Positions 8,619 to 18,290 are shown, counted from the stretch's first letter. The stretch: DNA of 64,000 nucleotides from Oscillospiraceae bacterium (GCA_017538965.1 JAFYHU010000080.1:225273-289272); one strand, 5' to 3'. The notes: generated from the letters alone by a model not told the origin. Numbers and translations: made by a program.

Positions 8619-8650
8619 CCGCTTTTGTCTATCGGACAAAAGCGGCTGTT
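8617..8650 (+). terminator. Terminator of the four-helix-bundle gene
   Basis: A 13-bp stem, AGCCGCTTTTGTC/GACAAAAGCGGCT, around a 5-nt loop overlaps the stop codon and is followed by GTTTTAT. Confidence 0.88.
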
Positions 8651-8673
8651 TTATGCCATTTGCGAAAAAATAA

Positions 8674-8702
8674 TTGTATATCTCCCGCGCGCATGGTAAA
8701 CT
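8674..8702 (+). promoter_or_regulatory. Promoter of thioesterase-glycosyltransferase-thiI genes
   Basis: -35 TTGTAT, 17-nt spacer, -10 TAAACT, 31 nt before the ATG at 8734. Confidence 0.55.
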
Positions 8703-8733
8703 GATGTGAAAGCTTCAATCGGAGGAATTCGGC

Positions 8734-9120
8734 ATGCTGGAAATCGGAATCAAGGGAAAGGCGGAAAGCCTTGTCAATGAACAGAATACGGCGGCGAGCA
8801 TGGGCTCGGGAAATCTGGAAGTCTTTGCGACGCCCTACATGATCGCCCTGATGGAAGAGGCATCCCAGCGCTCGGTCGCGCCCTTCCTGGAGGAGGGACA
8901 GAGCACCGTCGGCACGAAGCTGTCCGTCAGCCATGACGCCGCGACGCCCCTGGGCATGAAGGTCTGGGCTGAGAGCCTGCTGACCGAGATCGACGGGCGC
9001 AGACTGGTATTCGAAGTCAGGGCCTTTGACGAGTGCGGCCCCATCGGACAGGGAACGCATGAGCGCTTTATCATCAAAAAGCAGCGCTTCCTCGAGAAAG
9101 TCGAAGCAAAGAAAGTCTGA
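8734..9120 (+). CDS. Hot-dog-fold thioesterase, FlK-like
   Basis: The 128-residue protein resembles the fluoroacetyl-CoA thioesterase-like branch of the hot-dog superfamily. It has the NLEVFATPYMIALMEEAS segment, where the family places its catalytic Thr and Glu, and SHDAATPLGM, where it places the catalytic His. These proteins hydrolyse short acyl-CoAs; the natural substrate is unknown and defluorination is unlikely. GGAGGA lies 8 nt upstream of the start. It begins a probable operon with the next two genes. Confidence 0.82.
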   Translation: MLEIGIKGKAESLVNEQNTAASMGSGNLEVFATPYMIALMEEASQRSVAPFLEEGQSTVGTKLSVSHDAATPLGMKVWAESLLTEIDGRRLVFEVRAFDECGPIGQGTHERFIIKKQRFLEKVEAKKV

Positions 9121-9164
9121 ACGAAGCTTTCTGCCGTCTGCAGGGAAGGAGGGCAGCCAGACCG

Positions 9165-11084
9165 ATGAACAGAACCGTGTTTTTTGTCAGCGCAGCTGCC
9201 TTCTGCGTGCTGCTGCTGCGCCCGCTGCAGGCGAGCTGGGTGATTGCTCCGACCGTGGTCGCCGCGCTCAGTCTGCTGATTTGGCGGAGCGTCGGCCCGG
9301 ACGGAATGCTCCCCCGGCCGGGGAAGAAGAGCCTCCGGATCGCGGCGCTCCTCGCTGTCTTCTTTGCGGCGGTTTTTCTGCTTGTCTGGCTGCGCACAAA
9401 GCGTCTGGTTTCTCTTGCTTTTTTTGATGTCCGTGCTGCGCTCCCGCTGCTGGTGACGGCCCTTGTCTGCACCCCCTGCGCGGTGCCTTGGCTGGCCGTC
9501 CTGCTCGAAAAGCTGCCGGAGGCGCGGCAGACTGCCGGGACGCCCGTGCTGCCGGCCGGAGAGACAGGGCGGCTGAGCAGGGAGGACAGACGGCTCATCT
9601 TTTGCTGCGCCGTTGCGGCGGTTTCGATCTGCTCGCTCTGCTCTCCTCTCTACGCCTTCAACACCTGGGTGGATGCCAACTGCTTCATGACCGTCGGCAA
9701 GTCCATGCTCTTCGGGATCGTGCCCTACCGCGACCTGTATGAGCAGAAAGGCCCCCTCCTGTACGCGCTGTATGCGCTCTGCTATCTGGTCTCGCACACG
9801 AGCTTTCTGGGCGCCTGGATTCTGGAGACGATTGCCGCGTTCTTCTTCCTGCTGCTCTCGTGGAAAACCTTTCTCCTGTTCAATGAGAAGGGGAGTCCGC
9901 TCTTCGTCTTTCTCACGGCGGCGCTGGTCTATACGGCCCCGGCCTTCCTGAAGGGCGGCAGCGCGGAGGAACTCAGCCTCCCGCTCCTGATGCTCGCCTG
10001 TTATTACGGGCTCCGTGCCGTCCGGAAAAGGAGGGAGCTCTCCCTGCGCGAATGCTTCTTTACCGGCCTGAGCGCTGGCGCGATCCTCTGGATCAAGTAC
10101 AGCATGCTGGGCTTCTATCTCGGCTTCTTCCTCCTGCCCGCCTGGCAGATGATTCGGGAGAAAAAAACCGGGCGTCTGCTTCTCCAGCTCGCCGTGATCC
10201 TGCTGGGCGTCCTGCTCGCCTCCCTGCCGGTGATGCTGTACTTTGCCGTGAACGGAGCAATGGGAGATCTTTGGAGCGCCTATTTCTACAACAATCTCTT
10301 CGTGTACGGCCGCTCCTCTTCGCCCTTCGCCATCTTCCGGGCGCTGGGCTCCGGGCTCGCCTCTGCGCTGACCTTCAACGACGCGGGCATTCTGCTCTTC
10401 CTCTTCGCCGCCCTGAGCCTGTGGCGGGAAGGAGAGCGCCGCTGTGCCCTGCAGGTTGTCTTCTGCTTCGTCTTCGCATTCGGCCTGCTCTATTCCGGCG
10501 GGATTCAGATGAAGTATTATTCCGAAATCCTCTGCGTTTTCATCCCCGTCGGTCTCTCCCAGCTCTGGCACCTCCTTGCCTTCCCCTTTGGGGAAGGTGG
10601 CCCCGCAGGGCCGGATGAGGTCCCCGCCGCAGCGGCCCCCTCCCCGCGCCCGCAGGCGCCCTTCCAAACCTCCCGCCTCTTCCGCATTCTCCTCCCGCTG
10701 CTCTTCACGCTCTCGCTCTTCGGCACCGAGAACAACACAATGCTCACCGTGCACCGGGCCGACCTGCCCGTCTACCAGTTCCGCGAAACTGTCATGCAGA
10801 CCTCCGACCCAACCCTGTTCAACTACGGTGCGCTGGACGTCGGCCTCTTCACGGTCTGCGACATCGTCCCGAGCACGCGCTATTTCTGCATGCTGAACCT
10901 GCCGTCCGAGGAGATGTTCCGCGAGATGGACCGCTACATGGAGACCGGCGCGACCGACTACATCGTCTCGCGCGGGCTTCCCGTGGAGAGCGCCTGCTAC
11001 CGCCTGATCCAGACTGCCTCCTTCCCGGATGACGGCACGGAATATCCCTTCTATCTCTATCAGAAAATCGAGGAAACGCCATGA
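9165..11084 (+). CDS. Polytopic membrane glycosyltransferase-like protein (GT39/ArnT-like)
   Basis: The 639-residue protein has about a dozen hydrophobic segments. Early in the domain is WVDANCFMTVGKSMLFGIVP, followed by YRDLYEQKGPLLYAL (about residues 168-202), the arrangement seen in PMT/ArnT-like enzymes that use lipid-linked sugars, with the acidic pair in the first outer loop. Acceptor and sugar are unknown. About residues 468-505 are encoded by a GC-rich repeat element inserted in frame between two hydrophobic segments. The product has no close characterised relative that I can name. Its stop overlaps the thiI start (ATGA). Confidence 0.65.
   Translation: MNRTVFFVSAAAFCVLLLRPLQASWVIAPTVVAALSLLIWRSVGPDGMLPRPGKKSLRIAALLAVFFAAVFLLVWLRTKRLVSLAFFDVRAALPLLVTALVCTPCAVPWLAVLLEKLPEARQTAGTPVLPAGETGRLSREDRRLIFCCAVAAVSICSLCSPLYAFNTWVDANCFMTVGKSMLFGIVPYRDLYEQKGPLLYALYALCYLVSHTSFLGAWILETIAAFFFLLLSWKTFLLFNEKGSPLFVFLTAALVYTAPAFLKGGSAEELSLPLLMLACYYGLRAVRKRRELSLRECFFTGLSAGAILWIKYSMLGFYLGFFLLPAWQMIREKKTGRLLLQLAVILLGVLLASLPVMLYFAVNGAMGDLWSAYFYNNLFVYGRSSSPFAIFRALGSGLASALTFNDAGILLFLFAALSLWREGERRCALQVVFCFVFAFGLLYSGGIQMKYYSEILCVFIPVGLSQLWHLLAFPFGEGGPAGPDEVPAAAAPSPRPQAPFQTSRLFRILLPLLFTLSLFGTENNTMLTVHRADLPVYQFRETVMQTSDPTLFNYGALDVGLFTVCDIVPSTRYFCMLNLPSEEMFREMDRYMETGATDYIVSRGLPVESACYRLIQTASFPDDGTEYPFYLYQKIEETP
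10560..10668 (+). repeat. REP-like GC-rich repeat inside the glycosyltransferase-like gene
   Basis: It contains the palindrome CCTTCCCC-TTT-GGGGAAGG, then GGCCCCGCAGGGCC, GGATGAGG and the 20-mer GCGCCCGCAGGCGCCCTTCC (10646-10665). The same 20-mer occurs in the intergenic repeat at 19718-19737. The repeat is translated in frame as a Pro/Ala-rich linker. Confidence 0.8.
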
Positions 11085-12247
11085 ATGACATCCTGCTCCT
11101 GAAACTCGGCGAAATCGTCCTGAAAGGCATGAACCGGCGCAGCTTTGAACAGAAACTGGTTGCCAACGTGCGCCGCCGCCTGCAGGACCTCGGCAATTTC
11201 CGTGTCAGCTGCCTCCAGTCCACCGTCTATGTGGAGCCGGAGGACGATTCCTCCGACATGGACGCGGCCTTCCGGGCCGTGCAGGATATTTTCGGCATCG
11301 TCGGCATCAGCCGAGCGGCCGCCTGCGAGAAGGACAAGGACGCCATCGTGCGCCTTGCCGTGGACTATCTGCGCCCCGACATGCTCCGGGCAAAGAGCTT
11401 CAAGGTAGAATCCAAGCGCAGCGACAAGCGCTTTCCGATGACCAGCATCCAGCTCAGCCAGTACGTGGGCGGCGAGCTTGCCGAGGCCTATCCCGACTGC
11501 GCCGTGGACGTACACCATCCCGAACTGACCGTCAACATCGAGGTGCGCGATCTCGCGGCCTACGTCCACGCCGACCAGGTCCCCGGCGCCGGGGGCATGC
11601 CCGTCGGCTCCGGCGGTATCGCCGTCTCCCTGCTCTCCGGCGGCATTGACAGCCCGGTCTCGTCCTACATGATCGCCAAGCGCGGCGTCCGCCTGATCCC
11701 CGTGCACTTTTTCTCCTTCCCCTACACCTCCCAGCAGGCCAAGGAGAAGGTGATCGAGCTTGGCGGCATCCTGACCCGCTACTGCGGCGCCATGACCCTC
11801 GAGGTCGTCCCCTTTACGCACATCCAGGAGGAGATCCGCGAGAAATGCCCGGAAGAGTTCTTCACGCTGATCATGCGCCGCTTCATGATGCGCATTGCCG
11901 ACCGCATCGCCGGGCGCTGCGGGGCGAAGGCCATCGTGACCGGCGAAAATCTCGGCCAGGTGGCAAGTCAGACCATGGAGGCCATGACCGTGACCCGGGC
12001 GGTGACCCCGCTGCCGGTGCTGCAGCCGCTGATCGGCATGGACAAGGAGGAGATCGTCCGCTTCGCGCGCAGGATCGGAACCTTCGACACCTCCATCCTG
12101 CCCTATGAGGACTGCTGCACCGTCTTCACTCCGCGCCACCCGAAGACCCATCCGCATCTGGACGAGGTCGAGCGCGCGGAGAGAGCCCTGAATGTGGAAG
12201 CTCTGGTCGCAGAAGCTCTGGAAGGGATCGAAAAAATCCCCCTTTGA
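11081..12247 (+). CDS. thiI: tRNA 4-thiouridine synthase ThiI
   Basis: This 388-residue enzyme adenylates U8 of tRNA and inserts sulfur; it also supports thiazole synthesis in some bacteria. It has an N-terminal ferredoxin-like region, a THUMP domain (about 60-165) and the PP-loop SLLSGGIDSPVSS (about residues 183-195) in the AANH domain. It lacks the C-terminal rhodanese domain of E. coli ThiI, as is usual in Bacillota, so a separate cysteine desulfurase must supply sulfur. Translation is coupled to the upstream gene. Confidence 0.96.
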   Translation: MNDILLLKLGEIVLKGMNRRSFEQKLVANVRRRLQDLGNFRVSCLQSTVYVEPEDDSSDMDAAFRAVQDIFGIVGISRAAACEKDKDAIVRLAVDYLRPDMLRAKSFKVESKRSDKRFPMTSIQLSQYVGGELAEAYPDCAVDVHHPELTVNIEVRDLAAYVHADQVPGAGGMPVGSGGIAVSLLSGGIDSPVSSYMIAKRGVRLIPVHFFSFPYTSQQAKEKVIELGGILTRYCGAMTLEVVPFTHIQEEIREKCPEEFFTLIMRRFMMRIADRIAGRCGAKAIVTGENLGQVASQTMEAMTVTRAVTPLPVLQPLIGMDKEEIVRFARRIGTFDTSILPYEDCCTVFTPRHPKTHPHLDEVERAERALNVEALVAEALEGIEKIPL

Positions 12248-12286
12248 CTTGATAAACGCATGATTTGAAACAGAGGGAGGGCCGTC

Positions 12287-15148
12287 ATGAAAAGAGGACA
12301 AGCCCGGACGCCTGCTCAGAAAAAGTACAGAAAAACAATTCTTCGGCGCAAGGCCTGTCTTTACGCTGTATTGCTTTTTGCCTTCGTTCTGGTGCTCTTT
12401 GTGGCCATATCGGTTTTTGGATCCAGCTACAGCTGGATTCTCAGGCCCCAGGTCAACAGGGCCGTGATCCAGGTGGCCCGGCTCCTGCCGCAGCTGGAAA
12501 AGAACGAGGCAATGCTGGGGGACAGCTATGACCGAATGGTTCAGAGTTGGGAAAAGGTGTTCGATTTAGACAGTGAGGAGTACGCGGATTATATTAAAGA
12601 GAAAAACGAGGAATACGAACAGCTGGTCGGCGATACGCTCTCCTGGACGAACCGGGTTACCAAGCTGCGGGTCGGGCGAGACGGCTTTATCTTTGTCGCC
12701 GACAAGGAGACGAGCCGCATCATCGCTCACCCCTGCGAGAAATACGTCGGACGCCTGACAGAGCCCTATGACGAGCTCGCGACGGGCGAGGTGGTTTCCA
12801 TCGGCTCCATCCGCCCCTGGACAAAGCCCGAGGATCTGCATCTCGAGTTCGAAAAGATCGAGCCGACCCGGTTCGCCGGGAAGAATGTGACCAGCCTCGA
12901 GGAGTTCCTCAAGTATATGAACATGACGATTTACGGCTGCGTGATCGACAACGGGGATACCTACATCCTCTGCGGCGTTCCCCTGACGGAGATGCTCTCG
13001 TATGTCCTCGGAAACGCGCTGGTTTTCAGCCTGCTCTTCCTGATCCTGATGTGGCTGCTCGTCAAATGGATCTGTCTGGAGATGGACAGCCGTCGGGAAA
13101 CGGCCGGGACGCTGCGCCCCAAACTGATTACCTACGCAGCCATTGCCTGTATCGTCCTTCTGGGCATCTCCTGGTATACGCAGATCCTTTCCAACGTCAC
13201 CAATGACCTCAAGACCATGAGCAAGCATGCCGACGCGGCGGTAGAGACCCTGAACACCTATCAGGAGCAGAGGAAAAAGCTCAACGACTGGCTGGATGAG
13301 TTCTACAAGATCCAGTGCACTATCGCAGCTGAGCTTGTAGGCGGGGCGGACAGGGACGAGCTGACCCGGGAGGATATGAAGGATCTGGCTGAAACCCTGA
13401 ACGTGGAATACGTCTATGTGTTCGACAAAAAGGGAAACGTTGTTGTCACCAATTCCCCCTATGACCATTTCAGCATCGGCAGCGATCCGGAAGATCCGAC
13501 CTATGGTTTTCGCGTGCTGCTTGAAGGCGTTCCCACTATGATTACGGAGCCAATTGAGGATGAACGCTATTATGAGTATGCCCAGTATGTGGGCGTCAGC
13601 ACCCGCAACGAAGAGGACCTTTGCGACGGCTTTGTCATGATCGCCGTTGACCCGACCATGCGGGATGAACTTCTGAGTCCGCTCACGGTGGATACGGTGA
13701 TTGACAACATGATCATCGGCCTGCCGGAATATGCCATTGCCGTCGACAAGAAGACGCTCGATATTGTCGCGACGACGGGCCTCGGCTTCCGGGATGCCTC
13801 CATCAAAAGCCTGGGGCTCAGCGAGGACAGCCTCACGGAGGATTTCAGCGGCTTTCTGAAGATTGGCGGCACGCTCTACTATGCCGGCGTCAGTGAATCG
13901 GAATCTCTGTATCTGCTGCCCATCGCACACCGCTCTGGCAACGCGGACAGCTTTGTCATTGCGCTGCAGCTGACGCTCTGCGCCGTGTTTACCTCTCTTA
14001 TCATCATCCTGATGACCCTCTTCCGGTATCAGCGGGATGTGATCGACGGCTATCCTTCCGAAGAGGAGCCCTCACCCGAACCGGAGGCCGCCGCGGAGCC
14101 GAATCCGGAAGACGTTCCACAGCGCCGCTTTACCGGCATTTCCGGTTTGTTCAGCCTTCATGAGAAAAAAGGCCTGGAAGATCGCTGGGGAATCAATTAC
14201 ATTCCCAAAGCCGAGCAGACCCCGGAACAGCGGATTATCCGCATCATTTACCGTCTTCTGCTGGTGTTCTGCCTGTTCATCCTGCTGCCCACGCTTTATA
14301 TCGGCCTCAATCGCGGGGCGGAGGGCGTGGAACTGAACAACCTGGCCTACGTGATCTCCGGCAACTGGCAGAAGGGCTTCAACATCTTCGCGCTGACCTC
14401 CTGCATCTTCCTGCTCTGCGCCATGTACGTGGCGACGGTGCTCATCAACCGTATTCTTTATCTCATCGCGCGGGTCTCCGACATGCGGGTGGAGACGGTC
14501 TGTCTTCTCCTGAAAAACGCCCTGAAATACATCCTGGTGATCATCTTCGTCTACTACGGTCTGGCCCAGTTCGGTGTTGATACAAAGACGCTGCTGGCCT
14601 CCGCCGGCATCCTCTCCCTGATGATCAGCTTCGGCGCGAAGGATCTGGTCGGTGATATCATTGCGGGTTTCTTTACCCTCTTCGAAGGCAGCTACAAGGT
14701 GGGAGACTTCGTCACCGTGGGCAACTGGTACGGAACCGTGACGGAAATCGGCCTGCGCACTACCAAGGTCCGCAATCTTACGGATACCAAGATCTTCAAC
14801 AATTCCTCCATGCGCGACATTGTCAGCTCCGACGAGGTGGCCCGCCTGATCCTGAACGTGCCGATCTCCTATGATGCGGATCTTCGCGAAGTGGAAGCGA
14901 TTCTGGCCGAAGAGCTGCCGAAGCTGAAGATCCCAGGGATGGTGAAGCCGCCGTTCTATGCCGGCGTGAATTCCTTCGAGGAGAGCAGCATTCTGCTGAG
15001 GATTTTCTACGACGTGAACAGCGAGGACAGATTCCCTGTCACGCGCGCCCTGAACCGCGAAATCCGCCTGATCTTCGATCGAAGGGGGATCGAGATTCCC
15101 TTCAATCAGATCGTGGTGCACGAAGCGAAGGAGCTCCCGGAACCCTGA
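12287..15148 (+). CDS. Large MscS-family mechanosensitive channel with N-terminal sensor region
   Basis: The 953-residue protein joins two parts. Residues 1-600 look like a receptor: a membrane segment at about 24-44, an extracytoplasmic Cache-like region up to about 240, a membrane pair at about 246-300, another Cache-like region up to about 555 and a further membrane segment. Residues 650-953 are an MscS channel with three membrane segments and the pore/beta domain (SFGAKDLVGDIIAGFFTLFE, then YKVGDFVTVGNWYGTVTEIG). A Pro/Glu-rich linker lies between. It may be a ligand-tuned osmotic channel, but that is inference. GAGGGAGGG precedes the start; a terminator follows. Confidence 0.85.
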   Translation: MKRGQARTPAQKKYRKTILRRKACLYAVLLFAFVLVLFVAISVFGSSYSWILRPQVNRAVIQVARLLPQLEKNEAMLGDSYDRMVQSWEKVFDLDSEEYADYIKEKNEEYEQLVGDTLSWTNRVTKLRVGRDGFIFVADKETSRIIAHPCEKYVGRLTEPYDELATGEVVSIGSIRPWTKPEDLHLEFEKIEPTRFAGKNVTSLEEFLKYMNMTIYGCVIDNGDTYILCGVPLTEMLSYVLGNALVFSLLFLILMWLLVKWICLEMDSRRETAGTLRPKLITYAAIACIVLLGISWYTQILSNVTNDLKTMSKHADAAVETLNTYQEQRKKLNDWLDEFYKIQCTIAAELVGGADRDELTREDMKDLAETLNVEYVYVFDKKGNVVVTNSPYDHFSIGSDPEDPTYGFRVLLEGVPTMITEPIEDERYYEYAQYVGVSTRNEEDLCDGFVMIAVDPTMRDELLSPLTVDTVIDNMIIGLPEYAIAVDKKTLDIVATTGLGFRDASIKSLGLSEDSLTEDFSGFLKIGGTLYYAGVSESESLYLLPIAHRSGNADSFVIALQLTLCAVFTSLIIILMTLFRYQRDVIDGYPSEEEPSPEPEAAAEPNPEDVPQRRFTGISGLFSLHEKKGLEDRWGINYIPKAEQTPEQRIIRIIYRLLLVFCLFILLPTLYIGLNRGAEGVELNNLAYVISGNWQKGFNIFALTSCIFLLCAMYVATVLINRILYLIARVSDMRVETVCLLLKNALKYILVIIFVYYGLAQFGVDTKTLLASAGILSLMISFGAKDLVGDIIAGFFTLFEGSYKVGDFVTVGNWYGTVTEIGLRTTKVRNLTDTKIFNNSSMRDIVSSDEVARLILNVPISYDADLREVEAILAEELPKLKIPGMVKPPFYAGVNSFEESSILLRIFYDVNSEDRFPVTRALNREIRLIFDRRGIEIPFNQIVVHEAKELPEP

Positions 15149-15171
15149 TTCCTCTTCTGCCCGACTTCCGA

Positions 15172-15209
15172 CCCCGCAGCTGCTAACAGGCAGTTACGGG
15201 GCTCTTTTT
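15172..15209 (+). terminator. Terminator of the MscS-like gene
   Basis: A CCCCG...CGGGG stem, extended by G-U pairs across GCAGCTGC/GGCAGTTA, is followed by CTCTTTTT. Confidence 0.8.
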
Positions 15210-15273
15210 AGGCAATTTTCCGAAGATATTGTGCATTGTTACAAAAATGACAGGAAAAACCGGAGAAAATCCT

Positions 15274-15302
15274 TTGCCTTTTGTGCATGTTTATGGTAAT
15301 CT
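15274..15302 (+). promoter_or_regulatory. Promoter of the lactate-use cluster
   Basis: -35 TTGCCT, 17-nt spacer, -10 TAATCT, about 50 nt before the permease start. Confidence 0.65.
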
Positions 15303-15351
15303 GAACACGTGGAGAAACCCGTATACAAAAACAAAGGAAAGGAGCAAATCT

Positions 15352-17028
15352 GTGGCACTTGTTGCATCCATCCCCATTCTGGTTGTCATTGTCCTCATGA
15401 TCGCCTTTAACAAGCCGGCCAAGGTTGCGCTGCCCATCGGCTGGGTCATCGCGATGGTCATCGCCCTGTTCTACTGGCGTCAGGACACGACGACTGCCTT
15501 TGCCTGGGCGCTTGACGGATTCCTTGAGGCCATCGGCACCCTGGTCATCATCCTCGGCGCCATCCTGATCATGAACACGCTCAAGCATTCCGGCGCCGTC
15601 ACGGCAATCCAGCGCGTCTTCAACAATGTGAACCCCGACCGCCGCATCCAGGCCATCATCGTCGGCTATGTCTTTGCCGCCTTCATCGAAGGCGCCGCCG
15701 GATTCGGCACGCCCGCAGCTCTGGCCGCTCCGCTGCTGATCAGCCTCGGCTTCCCGCCGCTCTGCGCGGCGATCGTCGCCCTGATTTATAACAGCACGCC
15801 GGTCATCTTCGGCGCGGTCGGCACGCCGACCAACACCGCAGCCACCATCGTTTCCCAGTCTGTGACGGACCTCGGCGGAGATCCCGAGGCCTATCGCATG
15901 GCCCTGACCAAGTTTTCGGCCATCAGCCAGGCCACCTGCGGCCTGTTCATCGTTTGCATCGGCCTGTTCGTCATGTGCAAAATGTTCGGCAGGAACCGCT
16001 CGGGTAAGGACGCCGTCGCTGCGCTGCCCTTTGCGCTCTTCGCCGCGGTCGTTTTCGACGTCTTCTATCTGATCATGGCCTTCTTCTTCGGCCCTGAGTT
16101 CCCGTCTCTGGTCGGCGCCATCCTGACGCTCTTCGTGGTGATTGTTGCGGCCAGAAAGGGCTTCCTCTGCCCAAAAGAGGTCTGGGACTTCGAGCCGCGC
16201 GGCGAATGGGACGCCTCCTGGCTCTCCAAGCAGGAGGTCAAGCAGGATGTGGACAACGGCATGTCTGCCGTCCTCGCCTGGACGCCCTATGTCCTGATCG
16301 CCCTGATCCTGGTCGGCACCCGCCTGAACTGGTTCGGCCTCAAGACCCTCCTGACAAGCGACGCCTTCAAGCTGAAGATCACCAACATCCTCGGCATCGA
16401 GAAGGTCAACTGGACCTGGAACTGGGGCTGGTGCCCGGGCATCTTCCCCTTCATCCTTGTCTGTATCCTCACCTTCTTCCTGCATAAGATGCCGATGGAA
16501 AAGGTGAAGGAATCCTTCGCAGACACCTTCAACCAGTGCCTCGGCGCCGCCATCGCGCTCTTCTTCGGCGTCTCCATGGTCTATATCTACCGCAACACCG
16601 GCATGAACGCCCAGCTCTCGAACGAGTCGATGCTCTACGCCATGGCGGAAGCACTCGCCCATATCTTCCAGGGCGCCTACATCATCATCGCTCCGATCAT
16701 CGGCGTTCTCGGCGCCTTCATGTCCGGCTCGAACACGGTCTCCAACACGCTCTTTGCCGGTCTGCAGTTCCAGACGGCGGAGCTTGTCAAGATGAGTCCG
16801 GTCCTGATCGTCGCCCTGCAGAACATCGGCGGCGCCGCCGGCAACATGATCTGCGTCAACAACGTGGTCGCCGCCTGCGCCACGACCGGCACCATGGGCA
16901 ACGAGGGCAAGATCATCAAGACCAACATCGTGCCCTGCCTGATCTACTGCGTCATCGCGATCTGCGTCCTCGGCGGGATGATCCTGGCGGGCGTCGATCC
17001 GCTGGGCCTCGCGGCCGCAGCCGGATAG
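15352..17028 (+). CDS. lctP: L-lactate permease (LctP family)
   Basis: The 558-residue transporter should import lactate (or glycolate) with protons. It has about twelve to fourteen membrane segments and the family-defining stretch [19 protein letters not shown], followed by [17 protein letters not shown]. The GTG start at 15352 is preferred: AAAGGAG sits 8 nt upstream and the protein then begins with a membrane segment. The frame stays open 41 codons further upstream but that stretch is hydrophilic and overlaps the promoter. It opens a cluster with two dehydrogenases and EtfAB. Confidence 0.93.
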   Translation: MALVASIPILVVIVLMIAFNKPAKVALPIGWVIAMVIALFYWRQDTTTAFAWALDGFLEAIGTLVIILGAILIMNTLKHSGAVTAIQRVFNNVNPDRRIQAIIVGYVFAAFIEGAAGFGTPAALAAPLLISLGFPPLCAAIVALIYNSTPVIFGAVGTPTNTAATIVSQSVTDLGGDPEAYRMALTKFSAISQATCGLFIVCIGLFVMCKMFGRNRSGKDAVAALPFALFAAVVFDVFYLIMAFFFGPEFPSLVGAILTLFVVIVAARKGFLCPKEVWDFEPRGEWDASWLSKQEVKQDVDNGMSAVLAWTPYVLIALILVGTRLNWFGLKTLLTSDAFKLKITNILGIEKVNWTWNWGWCPGIFPFILVCILTFFLHKMPMEKVKESFADTFNQCLGAAIALFFGVSMVYIYRNTGMNAQLSNESMLYAMAEALAHIFQGAYIIIAPIIGVLGAFMSGSNTVSNTLFAGLQFQTAELVKMSPVLIVALQNIGGAAGNMICVNNVVAACATTGTMGNEGKIIKTNIVPCLIYCVIAICVLGGMILAGVDPLGLAAAAG

Positions 17029-17093
17029 AAACCGTTTCCTGCGCTCCAGTCTGAAAAAATAAAATATAAAAAATATCGGAGGTACAAATCATC

Positions 17094-18152
17094 ATGATGC
17101 ATCTTTCCTACAAGCAGGAACTGACCCTGATCGAGCGCCTGCTCATGGCGCTGAACGTCTCTGAGAGCGACGCCGCCTCCCTGGCCGCCGTCGTCACCCA
17201 CTCGGATTTCACCGGCACCTATTCCCACGGCCTGTCCCGCCTCTGCATCTATCTGCGGCAGTATATGGCAGGCGCCCTGAAGGCCCAGCCAGACTTCCGC
17301 TGCGTGAAGGATGAGGGCGCCACCGTTGTCTACGAGTGCGACGGCGGCTCCGGCATCGTGGCCGTGAACAGCGTCTATGACGCCGTGCTCGAGCGCGCCC
17401 GCAAGTACGGCGTTGCCGCCGGCGTGGGCCGCAACAGCGCGAACATCGGCTGCGGCGGCTACTACGGCCACCGCATGGCGGAGGACAACGTCATCGGCAT
17501 CGTCATGAGCAACACCTATCCCTGCCAGGCTCCCTTCGGCGGCGCGGACCGTCTCATCGGCACGAACCCCATCATCATGGGCTGCCCCACGACGAATCCC
17601 GAGCGCCCGATCGTCATCGACATCTCCACCAGCGGCGTCGCCATCGGCAAGGTCCAGGCCTATCGCCGGGAAAACAAGGAAATGCCGCCCGACTGGGCCA
17701 ACGACTATGACGGCAATCCGACCACCGATCCGCACGTCGCATACTGCGTCCGTCCCATGGGCGGCCACAAGGGCTACGGCCTCGCCGTGTTTGTCGACAT
17801 GTTCGGCGGCGTTCTGGCCGACGCTCTCACCAGTCCGGAAATCCCCTTCGTGGAAGACATGCGGCCTGAGGAGACCGGCTTCTCCGTGATCCTTCTGGAT
17901 ATTGCCCACTTCCTGGATGTGGAGCGCTTCAAGGAGCATGCCTCCATGTATGCGAGCATGATCAAGAACAGCCGCACCGCCACCGGCGTGAAGGAGATCT
18001 TCATGCCCGGCGAGATCGAAGCCCGTCTGATTGAGGAGCGGAAGGTAACCGGCCTCGATTTCTCCGACGCGCTCGAAGCCGAGCTGACGGAGCTCGCCAA
18101 AAAGGTCGGCGCCATTGGCGACGACGGCAAGCTCACCGACCTGATCGACTGA
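17094..18152 (+). CDS. Ldh2-family NAD(P)-dependent malate/L-lactate-type dehydrogenase
   Basis: The 352-residue protein belongs to the LDH2/MDH2 (YlbC/ComC) oxidoreductase family, which is unrelated to classical LDH. Family features include the early TYSHGLSRLCIYLRQY segment with its catalytic-region His, NSANIGCGGYYGHRMA, a GTNPIIMGCPT motif and GGHKGYGLAVFVDMF. Members oxidise malate, lactate, sulfolactate or ureidoglycolate. Its position between the lactate permease and the LctD-like gene suggests L-lactate or another 2-hydroxyacid. GGAGG lies upstream; ATG 17094 or 17097 could start. Confidence 0.85.
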   Translation: MMHLSYKQELTLIERLLMALNVSESDAASLAAVVTHSDFTGTYSHGLSRLCIYLRQYMAGALKAQPDFRCVKDEGATVVYECDGGSGIVAVNSVYDAVLERARKYGVAAGVGRNSANIGCGGYYGHRMAEDNVIGIVMSNTYPCQAPFGGADRLIGTNPIIMGCPTTNPERPIVIDISTSGVAIGKVQAYRRENKEMPPDWANDYDGNPTTDPHVAYCVRPMGGHKGYGLAVFVDMFGGVLADALTSPEIPFVEDMRPEETGFSVILLDIAHFLDVERFKEHASMYASMIKNSRTATGVKEIFMPGEIEARLIEERKVTGLDFSDALEAELTELAKKVGAIGDDGKLTDLID

Positions 18153-18168
18153 TTCATCAGGCATACTT

Positions 18169-18260
18169 GGGGCTGCCTCAAAACGACGTGTCATTTTAAA
18201 GCCGGTGCGCACACCGGCTGTGGCAATCCGTCTCCTGAACGTCCGTTTTGAGCCGGCCCC
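18169..18260 (+). repeat. Long intercistronic stem structure between the Ldh2-type gene and lctD
   Basis: Left arm GGGGCTGCCTCAAAACG (from 18169) pairs with right arm CGTTTTGAGCCGGCCCC (ending at 18260) with few mismatches. An inner perfect hairpin, GCCGGTG-CGCA-CACCGGC (18201-18218), is enclosed. No U-tract follows, so it looks more like an RNA processing or stability element, or a repeat insertion, than a terminator. Confidence 0.65.
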
Positions 18261-18290
18261 ATATTTCTCAAAAAACAGGAGGATTCTTGC

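Noticed and set aside
8835-10754. Minus-strand open frame of 639 codons
   Set aside because: Antisense to the thioesterase and glycosyltransferase-like genes; translation is Glu/Gly/Arg-rich with no domain.
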